This document shows, piece by piece, positions 26,740 to 35,513 of a DNA stretch of 54,440 nt (positions within the stretch are counted from its first letter, which is position 1; each line of letters opens with the position of its first letter). The notes below the pieces were generated by a model. It searched no databases and was not told the DNA's origin. It saw nothing but the letters and a program-made list of their open reading frames with translations. Source of the stretch: Aestuariivirga sp. (GTDB lineage Bacteria; Pseudomonadota; Alphaproteobacteria; Rhizobiales; Aestuariivirgaceae); NCBI RefSeq assembly GCF_020252405.1, contig NZ_JADCDA010000066.1:1-54440 (forward strand), in the 5' to 3' direction. Made by a program: the position numbers and the translations under genes.

Positions 26740-27320
26740 CCGGCGGACGCATGCTCAACACAGATCCGCCCCGCATCGTCATCCGACAGCGCGGCCTCGA
26801 ACAGCATGCAGAGATGCGGGCCCTTCGCATCGCCGTCGCGCCCCTTCTCGCGGAAGTACCGGCATGACGCGCACAGGCCGAAGCTTGCCAGTCCCGCCCG
26901 CTTCAGCTCGCCCTCCAGAAGGTCCTCCAGACCGCGCTGCATGCGCCGCCTGGTCTTGCCGCCCAGCTCCCCGGCCGCGACCGCGAGATTGGCCCATGGG
27001 TCGCCATCGAGCACGCCGAGCCCCTTCTCCGTCAGCGACAGGTGAACCGCCTTGCGCGCATTGCGCCCGGCCTTGGCGATATAGCCCTTGCGCTCAAGCG
27101 CCATCACCGTCTGCGACACCGTTCCCTTGGTGGCGCCGAGATAGCGCGTCAGCGCGCCGGGCGTGTTGGAGTAACGGTTGGCCCGCGCCAGGTAGCGCAG
27201 CGCCTCGCGCTGGGCGGGCGTCAAGCCATCCTCATGCTCGCGGGCGCGCATCACGCGGGCCAGCCGCTCCAGCCGCCAGGCGATCATGCGGCCGTCGCCG
27301 CTGTCGTCGTCACTGCTCAT
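26736..27320 (-). CDS. MarR-family regulator with a C-terminal four-cysteine motif
   Basis: 194 aa from ATG 27320 (GTG 27338 is also in frame). The winged helix-turn-helix spans about residues 35-105 (LTPAQREALRYLARA, GALTRYLGATKGTVSQTVMALERKGYI). The tail carries Cys150-x-x-Cys153 (CASC), Cys171 and Cys187, a spacing suited to a metal or iron-sulfur site, so activity may respond to redox or metal state. It is downstream of and on the same strand as the erythritol operon (45 bases from eryB), so it could be read through from there. No target operator was identified. Confidence 0.8.
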   Translation of the reverse strand: MSSDDDSGDGRMIAWRLERLARVMRAREHEDGLTPAQREALRYLARANRYSNTPGALTRYLGATKGTVSQTVMALERKGYIAKAGRNARKAVHLSLTEKGLGVLDGDPWANLAVAAGELGGKTRRRMQRGLEDLLEGELKRAGLASFGLCASCRYFREKGRDGDAKGPHLCMLFEAALSDDDAGRICVEHASAG

Positions 27321-27365
27321 GGCCGCGCATGGTTCCACAAAGCCACGTCACGCGCGAGGGGAAAT

Positions 27366-28850
27366 TCAGCCACCCATGTAGCTCTGCACCGCAGCGCGCG
27401 CGTCGGATGAAATGTGCAGTCCGTGCTTGGTGCGCCGGTCCAGCACGTCCTCCGCCGTCAGCGCCCATTCCGCGCGGCGCAGATAATCGATCTCCGCCTG
27501 ATAGAGCCGGGCGCCGAAATGCTGGCCCAGATCCGAAAGGCCGCGCGCCCCGCCCAGCACGTCCTTCGTCCGCGTGCCGTAGAGCCGCGCATAGTGATGC
27601 GCCAATTCGGGCGGCAACCACGGATTGGCCTTGCGCAGCCCGGTCAGGAAGCGCCCGAAATCGGCATCCGGCATGTCGCCGCCCGGCAGGGGCGCCTGCG
27701 CGGTCCAAGCCCCCTTCATGGCGGGGAAGAAGGGCTTCAGCTTCTCCAGCGCATGCTCCGCGAGCTTCCTGTAGGTGGTGATCTTGCCGCCGAAGACCGA
27801 AAGCATCGGCGGCTCGCCCGTCACGTCGAAGACATAGTCGCGCGTCACGGCGGAGGGGTTCTCGGCATTGTCGTCATAGAGCGGCCGCACGCCGGAGAAG
27901 GCATGCGCCACCTGGTCTTTCGTCACCGGCGTCCTGAGATAGCGGTTGATGGCGGCCAGCAGATAGTCAACCTCGCGCTGGTCGACCGCCACGTCCTCCG
28001 CACGCCCCTCATAGGGGATGTCGGTGGTGCCGATCAGCGCCATGCCGCCTTCGTAAGGGTTGACGAAGATCACCCGCCTGTCGTCGTTCTGGAAGAGATA
28101 GGCCTGCGGCCCCTCCCAGAATTTCGGGACGACGATGTGGCTGCCCTTGACGAGCCGCACGCGCCGCGGGGCGTTGGAACCGGCCACGCCATGAAGGACA
28201 TTCTCCACCCACGGCCCCGCCGCATTGGCGATGGCCCTGGCGCGCACCTTCGACCGCGCGCCGCCGGCCGCCGTGAATTCGACCTCCCACGCGCCATTGA
28301 TTTGCCGCGCCGCGGTCGCCGCGGTGCGCGTCATCACCACGGCCCCGCGCTCCCTGGCGTCCAGAGCGTTGAGCGACACGAGGCGGGCATCGTCCACCCA
28401 GCAGTCGGAATATTCGAAGGCGCGGGTGAACTCAGGCCGGATCGGCCGCCCCTCCGGGTCCCGCGCCAGGTCGATGTTGCGGCAGCCGGGCAATGTCTTG
28501 CGCCCGCCGAGATGATCGTAGAGGAAGAGGCCCAGCCGCACCAGCCAGGCAGGCCGCTGCTCCGGCGAATGCGGCAGCACGAAGCGCATCGGCCACACGA
28601 TGTGGGGTGCCGCGTTGAGCAGCACCTCGCGCTCGATCAGCGCCTCGCGGACGAGGCGGAACTCGTAATACTCGAGATAGCGCAGGCCGCCATGGATCAG
28701 CTTGCCGGAGCGCGAGGAGGTGCCTTGCGCCAGGTCGTCCTTCTCGCACAGGATGACGGACAATCCGCGGCCCGCCGCATCGCGCGCGATGCCGGCCCCG
28801 TTGACGCCACCCCCGATGACGACCAGATCGACCGGCTTCAGCTCCTGCAT
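27366..28850 (-). CDS. eryB: GlpD-family FAD dehydrogenase, probable erythritol-phosphate dehydrogenase
   Basis: 494 aa from ATG 28850 (MQELKPVDLVVIGGGVNGAG). The FAD-binding dinucleotide fold is VVIGGGVNGAGIARDAAGRG, with GTSSRSGKLIHGGLRYLEY and DIPYEG as further GlpD signatures, plus the C-terminal helical domain. The family oxidises sn-glycerol 3-phosphate to dihydroxyacetone phosphate. In the ery pathway EryB is a GlpD relative that oxidises L-erythritol 4-phosphate to L-3-tetrulose 4-phosphate. The same operon encodes an erythritol-type kinase, and eryC/eryH/eryI lie across the regulator, so the erythritol assignment is favoured; true GlpD activity cannot be ruled out by sequence reading. 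Confidence 0.82.
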   Translation of the reverse strand: MQELKPVDLVVIGGGVNGAGIARDAAGRGLSVILCEKDDLAQGTSSRSGKLIHGGLRYLEYYEFRLVREALIEREVLLNAAPHIVWPMRFVLPHSPEQRPAWLVRLGLFLYDHLGGRKTLPGCRNIDLARDPEGRPIRPEFTRAFEYSDCWVDDARLVSLNALDARERGAVVMTRTAATAARQINGAWEVEFTAAGGARSKVRARAIANAAGPWVENVLHGVAGSNAPRRVRLVKGSHIVVPKFWEGPQAYLFQNDDRRVIFVNPYEGGMALIGTTDIPYEGRAEDVAVDQREVDYLLAAINRYLRTPVTKDQVAHAFSGVRPLYDDNAENPSAVTRDYVFDVTGEPPMLSVFGGKITTYRKLAEHALEKLKPFFPAMKGAWTAQAPLPGGDMPDADFGRFLTGLRKANPWLPPELAHHYARLYGTRTKDVLGGARGLSDLGQHFGARLYQAEIDYLRRAEWALTAEDVLDRRTKHGLHISSDARAAVQSYMGG

Positions 28851-28863
28851 GGCGGGCGGCCCG

Positions 28864-29907
28864 TCAGCACCGGTTGAGCGCGGGCTCACCCGCCAGATAG
28901 CGGCGCACTTCCTCCGCCGCGAGGCCCGCGGCATAGCGCACGGTCTTGACCGAGGCGCCGGCGATGTGCGGCGTCAGCGTGACATTCGGAAGCTTGAGAA
29001 AGCGGTTGCCGGGCGGCACGGGCTCGACGTCGAAGGTCTCGAGCATCGCGCCCCTGAGCTTGCCCGACACCAGCGCCTCGTGGACATCGTCATAATTCAT
29101 CAGGGGCCCGCGCGCCGTGTTGATGAGATAGGCGCCGTCCTTCATTTGCGAAAGCGTGTCCTTGTTGATCATCCGCGCCGTCTCGGCCGTCACGCGCGGG
29201 TGCAGCGACACGACATCGGACTCGGCCAGAAGGCGCTCCAGCGAACACTGGATCACGCCGTCGTTCAGATCGTCCGCCGGCAGCTGCACATAAGGATCGC
29301 TGACCAGGATGCGGCAGCCGAAGGCCTTGAGGAGCTTCACCACGCGGCGGCCCACCTCGCCATAACCGATGAGGCCCACCGTCATCTCGGAGAGTTCCTG
29401 CCCGGTGAGGTCGGCGCGGTAGAGATCGCCCCGCCACTCGCCGCGGCGCAGCGCATCGTGGCCTTGCGAGATCTTGCGCGTCTCGGCAAGGATTGCGCCG
29501 ATGGTGAATTCGGCCACCGCGGAGGCATTGCGGCCCGGCGTATTGACCACCGTGATGCCGCGTTCCCGCGCCGCCGCCATGTCGATGTTGACGGGCCCGC
29601 CGCGCGACACGGCGACGAACCTCAAATCCGGCAGGCGGTCCATGATCGAGGCGGACAGCGGCGCCAGCTGCGTCACCAGAATTTCCGCATCGCCCGCAAG
29701 CTCCACCACCTCATCGGCCGTGCCCATGTATTCCTTGAGGCCGTCCATGCCCTTCACCGCATAGCCATGTTCCATCGGCTCGTCCGGCCAGGCCATGTCA
29801 TGGGTGCGGATCGAGATCTCGAACAGGCGGCAACGCCCGCGCAGCGCCTCCTCGAACATGGAGGAGAGCATGAAGCGGTCGCCGATGACGGAGATTTTAC
29901 GAAGCAC
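28864..29907 (-). CDS. D-2-hydroxyacid dehydrogenase family protein in the erythritol operon
   Basis: 347 aa from GTG 29907 (VLRKISVIGDRF), overlapping the kinase stop by 11 bases. NAD-binding fold: TVGLIGYGEVGRRVVKLLKAFG; catalytic Arg/Glu/His segments: INTARGPLMNYDDV, AMLETFDVEPVPPG and TLTPHIAGAS. It resembles phosphoglycerate and 4-phosphoerythronate dehydrogenases. Position between kinase and eryB suggests oxidation or reduction of a C4 acid or its phosphate, for example a 4-phosphoerythronate side product, but that is inference. It is not part of the defined EryABCHI route. Confidence 0.8.
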   Translation of the reverse strand: MLRKISVIGDRFMLSSMFEEALRGRCRLFEISIRTHDMAWPDEPMEHGYAVKGMDGLKEYMGTADEVVELAGDAEILVTQLAPLSASIMDRLPDLRFVAVSRGGPVNIDMAAARERGITVVNTPGRNASAVAEFTIGAILAETRKISQGHDALRRGEWRGDLYRADLTGQELSEMTVGLIGYGEVGRRVVKLLKAFGCRILVSDPYVQLPADDLNDGVIQCSLERLLAESDVVSLHPRVTAETARMINKDTLSQMKDGAYLINTARGPLMNYDDVHEALVSGKLRGAMLETFDVEPVPPGNRFLKLPNVTLTPHIAGASVKTVRYAAGLAAEEVRRYLAGEPALNRC

Positions 29908-31453
29908 GGCTGGCCACCATGGCGCGCCAGACGGGGCGCATCGTCTCGCGGATTTCCTTGTAGATCCCGAAGGCCCCGTCATAGCGGGCCGCCAGCGCGG
30001 CGTCGGGCGCTGTCACCGCGCCCAGCAGCGGGTCCACCCACCGGGCGGCGCAGGCGTCCATGCCGGGGTAGAGCTTCTGCTGCACGGCGGCGATCATGGC
30101 CGCACCCGCGGCACCGGCCTCCTCGCGCTGCACGCTGCGCACGGGCGCCTTGAGCACGCTCGCCAGCATCAGGCGCAGGGCCCTGGAGCGCGCGGCCCCG
30201 CCGGTGATGCGCACCTCGCGCGGAATGTCGCCCATCGCCGAATAGCAATCGCGCGAGGCGAAGCACAGGCCTTCGAACACCGCGCGCATGAGGCCGGCGA
30301 AGCCAATGCCGAGCTCAAGCCCGGTGAACATGGCGCGCGCCGCCGGTTCCATGACGGGTCCGCGCTCGCCGGCCTGCGAGATATAGGGGTGATAGATGGC
30401 GCGCGCCGGCTCCGCCTCCATGATCCGCCCGTCGAGGCCCTCGAGAAGGTCGCCGCGCGAGCGTTCGACGCCTTGCGACGCAAGCACATCGCGCCCCACA
30501 TCCAGCAGCCAGTCGATGTTGAGCGTTGACGCCATGTTCGACTGGATCTGCGCATACATGCCGGGCGCGGGGAAGCACATGGTGTAGCCCGACAGCTCGC
30601 CGTTGAGCCGCACATCGGCGGCCGAGGGCGCGATCTTCATGTGCATGCCGGTGGAGCCGGCGATGGTGCAGCCCGTCTCGCCCTTCGGGTCATAAAGCCC
30701 GCCGCCCAAACCGGTGCACAGCACGTCGACATAGCCAAGCGTGACCGGCGTTCCGGCCTTCAGCCCGGTCAGCGCCGCGGCCTCGGGCGTGAGCTGACCC
30801 GCCTCGCGCGTGCCGTCCACCATCTCCGGCAGCAGCGGCCTGGCGCCGGAAGCGCCCAGCACGTCGAGCACGTCCGGCGCATAGCTCCGCGTTCTGTACT
30901 GCCCGAAGGTGAAATTGCCTTCCGACGGGTCGGTGGCGCGCACGCCCGTCAGCTTGAAATAGAGCCAGTCCTTGCAGTGGAAGGCGGTGGTGGCGCGGGC
31001 CAGCAGGTCCGGCCGGTTGCGCGTCATCCACACAAGCTGCATGCTCATCTGGCAGGCATTCACGCCCGTGCCCGTGCGTTGGTAATGGGCGCGGTGGTGC
31101 GGGCTTGCGGCGAAGTCCCCGGCGATGGCGGCGGAACGCGCGTCGAGCCACAGCCAGGCCGGCGCCACGGGTTCGCCCGCCTTGTCGATCAGCCACATGC
31201 CGTCGCCCTGGCCCGTCACCGAAATGGCGATCAGCCGGTCCCTGAGGTTCGGCACCTTTCCGGAGAGTTCCTTCAGCGTCGCCGCCGCGCCGGTCCAGGT
31301 GCGGGCCATGTCCTGCTCCGCACCGCCATCGGGCAAGGTCTGGTAGCGGTTGGGGATCGCGGCGGCCGCGATCTGCTCGCCCGCCACCGTGAAGGCCACG
31401 GACTTGATGACCGAAGTGCCGGCATCGATGCCGATCAGCACGCCATCCGTCAT
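29897..31453 (-). CDS. eryA: FGGY-family polyol kinase, probable erythritol kinase
   Basis: 518 aa from ATG 31453 (MTDGVLIGIDAGTSVIKSVA), overlapping the upstream ATPase stop as ATGA. FGGY features: N-terminal phosphate loop GIDAGTSVIK, AISVTGQGDGMWLID, the substrate-domain WLWLDAR, GSTGMHMKI, and the late adenosine motif ITGGAARSRALRLML. The VTGQGDG...PAWLWLDAR pattern resembles erythritol kinases more than GlpK or xylulokinase. It would make L-erythritol 4-phosphate, the substrate of the adjacent EryB-like dehydrogenase. It is the sixth gene after the SorC regulator's ABC-transporter block. Confidence 0.85.
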   Translation of the reverse strand: MTDGVLIGIDAGTSVIKSVAFTVAGEQIAAAAIPNRYQTLPDGGAEQDMARTWTGAAATLKELSGKVPNLRDRLIAISVTGQGDGMWLIDKAGEPVAPAWLWLDARSAAIAGDFAASPHHRAHYQRTGTGVNACQMSMQLVWMTRNRPDLLARATTAFHCKDWLYFKLTGVRATDPSEGNFTFGQYRTRSYAPDVLDVLGASGARPLLPEMVDGTREAGQLTPEAAALTGLKAGTPVTLGYVDVLCTGLGGGLYDPKGETGCTIAGSTGMHMKIAPSAADVRLNGELSGYTMCFPAPGMYAQIQSNMASTLNIDWLLDVGRDVLASQGVERSRGDLLEGLDGRIMEAEPARAIYHPYISQAGERGPVMEPAARAMFTGLELGIGFAGLMRAVFEGLCFASRDCYSAMGDIPREVRITGGAARSRALRLMLASVLKAPVRSVQREEAGAAGAAMIAAVQQKLYPGMDACAARWVDPLLGAVTAPDAALAARYDGAFGIYKEIRETMRPVWRAMVASRAS

Positions 31454-32568
31454 GCCAGCGTGCCTCCATGGGCGATGGCCTTGCCGGAGGCCGGGTCGAA
31501 GAGATGCAGGTCCCGCGCCGCCACACTCAGCCCCACGTCGCTGCCGGGCGCCCGCGACACGCGCTCCTGCGACACGGAGACGACGGTGCGGCCCGCGACG
31601 TCGACGGCCACATGCGTCTGGTCGCCCAGCCACTGGCAGGCCACCACCTTGCCCCTCACCACGCCCCCGCCGAGGCGCAGCGCATGCGGGCGGATGCCGA
31701 GCGCGATCTTCGGCGTCCGCGCCAGCCGCCCGCGCAGCTCCGCGGACAACTCCGCGGCGGGGTAGGCGAGCGCCGCGCCGCCCTCGAGCGTGAAGGTCAC
31801 CTGATCGCCCGACACGTTCGCATCGGCTGTGAACACGTTCATCGGCGGCTCGCCGATGAAGGCGCCGGTGAACAGGTTGGCAGGCCGCGCTTTCAGTTCG
31901 GCGGGCGTTGCATATTGCTGCAGCACGCCGCCCTCCATGACCGCGATGCGGTCGGCCAGCGCATTGGCCTCCGTCTGGTCATGGGTCACCAGGATGGTCG
32001 TGCAGTTGTGTTCGCGCAGGTAATGCTTGATGCGCCCGCGCAGCACGGCGCGCAGCTGCGGCTCCAGCTGCCCCATCGGCTCGTCGAGCAGATAGAGCCC
32101 CGCATCGCGCACCAGCGCGCGGCCGAGGCTGGCGCGCTGCTGCTGGCCGCCTGACACGGAGGTGGGATATTTGTTCAGGATATCCGCGATCTCCAGCATC
32201 TCGGCCATGGATTTCACGCGCCTGTCCTGCTCCGCCTGCGGCAGTTTCGAGGCCTTGAGCGCGAAGGACATGTTCTCGCCGATGGTGAGCGGCGGATAAA
32301 GCGAATAGGCCTCGAAGGCCATGGCCACGCCGCGCGCCGCGGGCGGCAGTGTGTGGATGGCCTTGCCGCCCAGCGTGATCGAGCCGCTGGAAACCTCCTC
32401 GAAGCCCGCGATCATGCGCAGCGTCGAGGTCTTGCCGCAGCCGGAGGAGCCGAGCAGCGCCACGATCTCGCCCGGCTTCACCACCAGGTCCAGCGCCTTC
32501 ACGGCATGCACGCTGCCCTTGCGGGAGCGATAGATCTTGTCGACGCGCGCGATGACGAGTTCAGCCAT
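31450..32568 (-). CDS. CUT1-type ABC transporter ATP-binding protein (second of two)
   Basis: 372 aa. Walker A LLGSSGCGKTSTLRM, Q-loop AFEAYSLYPPLTIGENM, signature VSGGQQQRASLGRAL, Walker B LYLLDEPMGQLEPQ and H-loop LVTHDQTEA. The C-terminal third is the TOBE/MalK-type regulatory domain (LGIRPHALRLGGG). It shares an ATGA overlap with eryA and an 8-base overlap with the other ATPase. Two different ATPases with two permeases recall the GlpSTPQV glycerol importer of rhizobia, so a short polyol is a sensible substrate. Confidence 0.92.
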   Translation of the reverse strand: MAELVIARVDKIYRSRKGSVHAVKALDLVVKPGEIVALLGSSGCGKTSTLRMIAGFEEVSSGSITLGGKAIHTLPPAARGVAMAFEAYSLYPPLTIGENMSFALKASKLPQAEQDRRVKSMAEMLEIADILNKYPTSVSGGQQQRASLGRALVRDAGLYLLDEPMGQLEPQLRAVLRGRIKHYLREHNCTTILVTHDQTEANALADRIAVMEGGVLQQYATPAELKARPANLFTGAFIGEPPMNVFTADANVSGDQVTFTLEGGAALAYPAAELSAELRGRLARTPKIALGIRPHALRLGGGVVRGKVVACQWLGDQTHVAVDVAGRTVVSVSQERVSRAPGSDVGLSVAARDLHLFDPASGKAIAHGGTLA

Positions 32569-33634
32569 GGAGGCGCTCCCCGCCCTGGCGGTCGAAGATA
32601 TGCGTGCCGGCGGCGGCGAAGCTGGCCCGCACGCGCGATCCGGCCTCCGGAATGCCGGCGGCGGCCGATGGCAGCGAGGCGAGGAACTCCCAGCCGCTGG
32701 AGTTCTGCAGCAGCAGAACGGTGCGCTCGTTGAGCGGCGTCACGGCAATGACCTCGGCCTCCACACCCGTTGACCCGATCTCGACGGCCTCCGGGCGCAC
32801 GCCGAAGATCACCTCGCGGCCGGCGAAGCCGGCATAGCTCTCCGCCAGCGGAACCCGCGTGCCGCCCAGCACCACATGGGCGCCGCCCCCGGTCCCGATC
32901 ACGGCGTCCGCCGTGTTGATCGAAGGGTCGCCGAACAGCCGCGCCACGCCGAGCGTTGCCGGGCGCGTGTAGATGTCCTCGGGGCTCGCCGTCTGCACGA
33001 ATGCGCCATTGGCCAGCACCGCGATGCGGTCGGCCAGCGCCATCGCCTCCTTGTAGTCCTGCGTGACATAGAGAACCGTGGCGCCGGACTGGCGCAGCAG
33101 CCGCGGCAGCTCAAGCCGCATCTCGAAGCGCAGCTTGGCGTCAACGTTGCGCAGCGGGTCGTCGAGCAGCAGGATCTTCGGGCTCGCGGCCAGCGCGCGG
33201 GCCAGCGCGGTGCGCTGCTTCTGCCCGTTCGAAAGCTCGCGCGGGGAATGGTTCAGCACGTGGTCGATCTTGAGGAGCTTCGCCACCTTGGCAACACAGG
33301 CGCTCACCGCGCTCTCATCCGCGCCGGCGGCGCGCAGGGGGGTTGCGATGTTCTCGGAGGCGTTCATGTGCGGGAACAGCGCGAAGTTCTGGAAGGCCAT
33401 GCCGACGCCGCGGTGCTCCGGCGCGATGTCGGACACGTCATGGCCCGCGATCTCGATCGTGCCCGCGGTCGGCTCCTCCACGCCCGCGATCAGCCGCAGC
33501 AGGATGGTCTTGCCGGCGCCGGAGCCGCCGAAGATCACCACGATCTCGCCGCCCCCCGCGGCAAGGTTCAGCCCGTCGAAGACCTTGAAGGCCCCATAGG
33601 TCTTGGAAAGGGACTTGATGGCAAGCTGGCTCAT
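32561..33634 (-). CDS. CUT1-type ABC transporter ATP-binding protein (first of two)
   Basis: 357 aa from ATG 33634 (MSQLAIKSLSKTYGAFKVFD), overlapping the permease stop as ATGA. Walker A is IFGGSGAGKTILLRL. The signature loop reads LSNGQKQRTALARAL instead of LSGGQ, and Walker B is ILLLDDPLRNVDAK, with Asp where the catalytic Glu usually sits (LLLDEP). H-loop: YVTQDYKEA, with Gln in place of the usual His. These changes suggest a catalytically weakened site, so the heterodimer with the partner ATPase may hydrolyse ATP asymmetrically. A TOBE domain follows. Confidence 0.9.
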   Translation of the reverse strand: MSQLAIKSLSKTYGAFKVFDGLNLAAGGGEIVVIFGGSGAGKTILLRLIAGVEEPTAGTIEIAGHDVSDIAPEHRGVGMAFQNFALFPHMNASENIATPLRAAGADESAVSACVAKVAKLLKIDHVLNHSPRELSNGQKQRTALARALAASPKILLLDDPLRNVDAKLRFEMRLELPRLLRQSGATVLYVTQDYKEAMALADRIAVLANGAFVQTASPEDIYTRPATLGVARLFGDPSINTADAVIGTGGGAHVVLGGTRVPLAESYAGFAGREVIFGVRPEAVEIGSTGVEAEVIAVTPLNERTVLLLQNSSGWEFLASLPSAAAGIPEAGSRVRASFAAAGTHIFDRQGGERLHG

Positions 33635-34488
33635 CCCTTCACCGCGCCCATGGAAAGCCCCTCGACGAGGTAGCGCTGCGCATAAAGCGCCAGGGCCAGC
33701 GTGGGCGTGATGGAGATGATGATGGCCGCCGCGATCTGGCCATACTGGATGCCGGACGCCGTGACGAAGGCCAGCGCCCCCACCGTCACCGGCTGCTTGT
33801 CGGCGGACGCCAGGATCAGCGCGAAAATGAAATTGTTCCAGGCGAAGATGAAGGCCAGGAGGCCCGCCGCCGCGATGCCGGGCTTGGCCAGCGGGATCGA
33901 GATCCGGGTGAAGGTTTTCCACCAGCTGTTGCCGGCGATGCGGTAGGCATGCTCGATGTCGGGGCTGATGTCCTCGAAATAGCCGCGCACGATCCACAGG
34001 ATCAGCGGCAGGCAGATCAGCTGGTAAACCCAGATCAGGCCGATATAGGTGTTGGTCAGCCCCAGCGTCTTGAAATACAGGCTCAACGGCAGCAGCACGA
34101 GAAGTGCTGGCGCGAAGCGGAAGGAGAGCAGCGTGAAGGCGATGTCCTCGCCCAGCCGGAACTTGAAGCGGGCGAAGGCATAGGCCGCGGGCACCCCCAG
34201 CACGAGAGAGAGCGCCACCGAGCACACCGACAGCATCACCGAGTTGAACATGTTCTGCATGAAGTTCAGCTGCAGGCTGCCCGCCGCCGTGCGCAGCTGG
34301 CCGGTGATGAGCGCTGTGTAGTTGTCGATGATCGGCGTGAAGGCCAGCGACGGCGGAATGCGCAGGATCGTCTCGTTGGTCTGGAGCGACATGAGGAAGA
34401 TCCAGGCGATGGGGAAGAGGAAGAACACCAGCACCAGCGCGATCGCCGCGCCGCGCAGGATTTTTTCGAGGCCTGATGTGTGGTCCAT
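33631..34488 (-). CDS. ABC transporter permease, MalG type
   Basis: 285 aa from ATG 34488 (MDHTSGLEKILRGAA), 5 bases after the other permease. About six membrane helices, the first ALVLVFFLFPIAWIFLMSL; the coupling EAA loop is YFEDISPDIEHAYRIAGNSWWKTFTRISIPLAKPGI. It pairs with the MalF-type permease to form the translocation channel for the operon's substrate. Confidence 0.93.
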   Translation of the reverse strand: MDHTSGLEKILRGAAIALVLVFFLFPIAWIFLMSLQTNETILRIPPSLAFTPIIDNYTALITGQLRTAAGSLQLNFMQNMFNSVMLSVCSVALSLVLGVPAAYAFARFKFRLGEDIAFTLLSFRFAPALLVLLPLSLYFKTLGLTNTYIGLIWVYQLICLPLILWIVRGYFEDISPDIEHAYRIAGNSWWKTFTRISIPLAKPGIAAAGLLAFIFAWNNFIFALILASADKQPVTVGALAFVTASGIQYGQIAAAIIISITPTLALALYAQRYLVEGLSMGAVKG

Positions 34489-34493
34489 GGGGA

Positions 34494-35420
34494 TCAATGC
34501 GCTCCGTGGGCGCGTTCGCGAAGCTTCAGCCACTGCTTGATGAACACGTTCGACAGCGCATAGGTGATGGCCCAGAGGATGATCATGAGCGCCGCCGACC
34601 GGCCGACATTGGTGGCCTGGAAGAAATCGAGATAGGCCTGCACCTGGAAGACGAGCAGCTTGTCGCCGGGCCCGCCCTGCGTCATCGCATAGATGATGTC
34701 GAACTGCTGGATCGAGTCCAGGAGGCGGAACAGCGTGGCCGTGATGATATAGGGCATCAGCATGGGCAGCGTGATGCGGAAGAACACGAAGCTCCGCGGC
34801 ACGCCGTCAAGCGCCGCGGCCTCGAAGGGCGCCTTGGGCAGCGAGCGCAGGCCCGCCAGCAGCAGGATCATGATAAAGGGCGTGTAGACCCACATGTCGA
34901 CGAGCACGACGGTGAACAGCGCCGTGTCCGGATCGGACGCCCACTTGAAGTCATGAATGCCGACAAGCGTGAGAAGATAGCTCAGCACGCCGAAATCCGG
35001 GTGCGTCATCAGCTTCCACATCAGCGCGGCCAGCGCCGGCGCCGTCATCAGCGGCAGCAGCAGCAGGATCGAGGCGATGTTGTTGAGGCGCGAGGGGCGC
35101 TGCAGCAGCAGCGCGATGGCCAGGCCCAGCAGCAGCTCGAGGCTCACCGTCAGGAAGGCATAGGTGAGCGAGATTTGGACGGTGTTCCAGAATTTCGGGT
35201 CGGTGAAGAAGTTGATGTAGTTCTGGAACCAGATGAAGCCCTTCATGGCGGGCAGGTTCATCCGGTAGCGCAGCATCGAGTAATAGACGGCGGTGAAGAA
35301 CGGGATGAGAATCCCGATGCACATCAGCAGGGCGGGAAGCGACAGGATGTAGGGCAGGGCCCGGCGCATGAAGCGGCTCTGCTTCACGGGTGCGCGCGTC
35401 TGTGTGGCGGCGGCTGTCAT
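34494..35420 (-). CDS. ABC transporter permease, MalF type
   Basis: 308 aa (MTAAATQTRAPVKQSRFMRR...). Six predicted helices beginning at LPYILSLPALLMCIGILIPFF; the EAA-like loop is LPKAPFEAAALDGVPRSFVFFRITLPMLMPY. It belongs to the same polyol importer as its neighbours. A GC hairpin lies in the 93-base gap between the binding-protein gene and this one, a usual site for reducing expression of membrane components relative to the binding protein. Confidence 0.93.
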   Translation of the reverse strand: MTAAATQTRAPVKQSRFMRRALPYILSLPALLMCIGILIPFFTAVYYSMLRYRMNLPAMKGFIWFQNYINFFTDPKFWNTVQISLTYAFLTVSLELLLGLAIALLLQRPSRLNNIASILLLLPLMTAPALAALMWKLMTHPDFGVLSYLLTLVGIHDFKWASDPDTALFTVVLVDMWVYTPFIMILLLAGLRSLPKAPFEAAALDGVPRSFVFFRITLPMLMPYIITATLFRLLDSIQQFDIIYAMTQGGPGDKLLVFQVQAYLDFFQATNVGRSAALMIILWAITYALSNVFIKQWLKLRERAHGAH

Positions 35421-35462
35421 TCGGGGGCCCGGACTTCGAAACTGGACGGCGGGAGGAAAGAG

Positions 35463-35501
35463 CGCGCGGGGGGCGCCGCAGGGAGACGGCCGCCCCGCGC
35501 G
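35463..35501 (-). terminator. Intercistronic GC hairpin after the binding-protein gene
   Basis: CGCGCGGGG (35463-35471) pairs perfectly with CCCCGCGCG (35493-35501), loop 21 bases. No T-run. It lies just after the binding-protein stop (35514) in transcription order, consistent with 3'-end protection of the binding-protein mRNA or partial attenuation. Confidence 0.55.
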
Positions 35502-35513
35502 TCAGTCAGTTGC

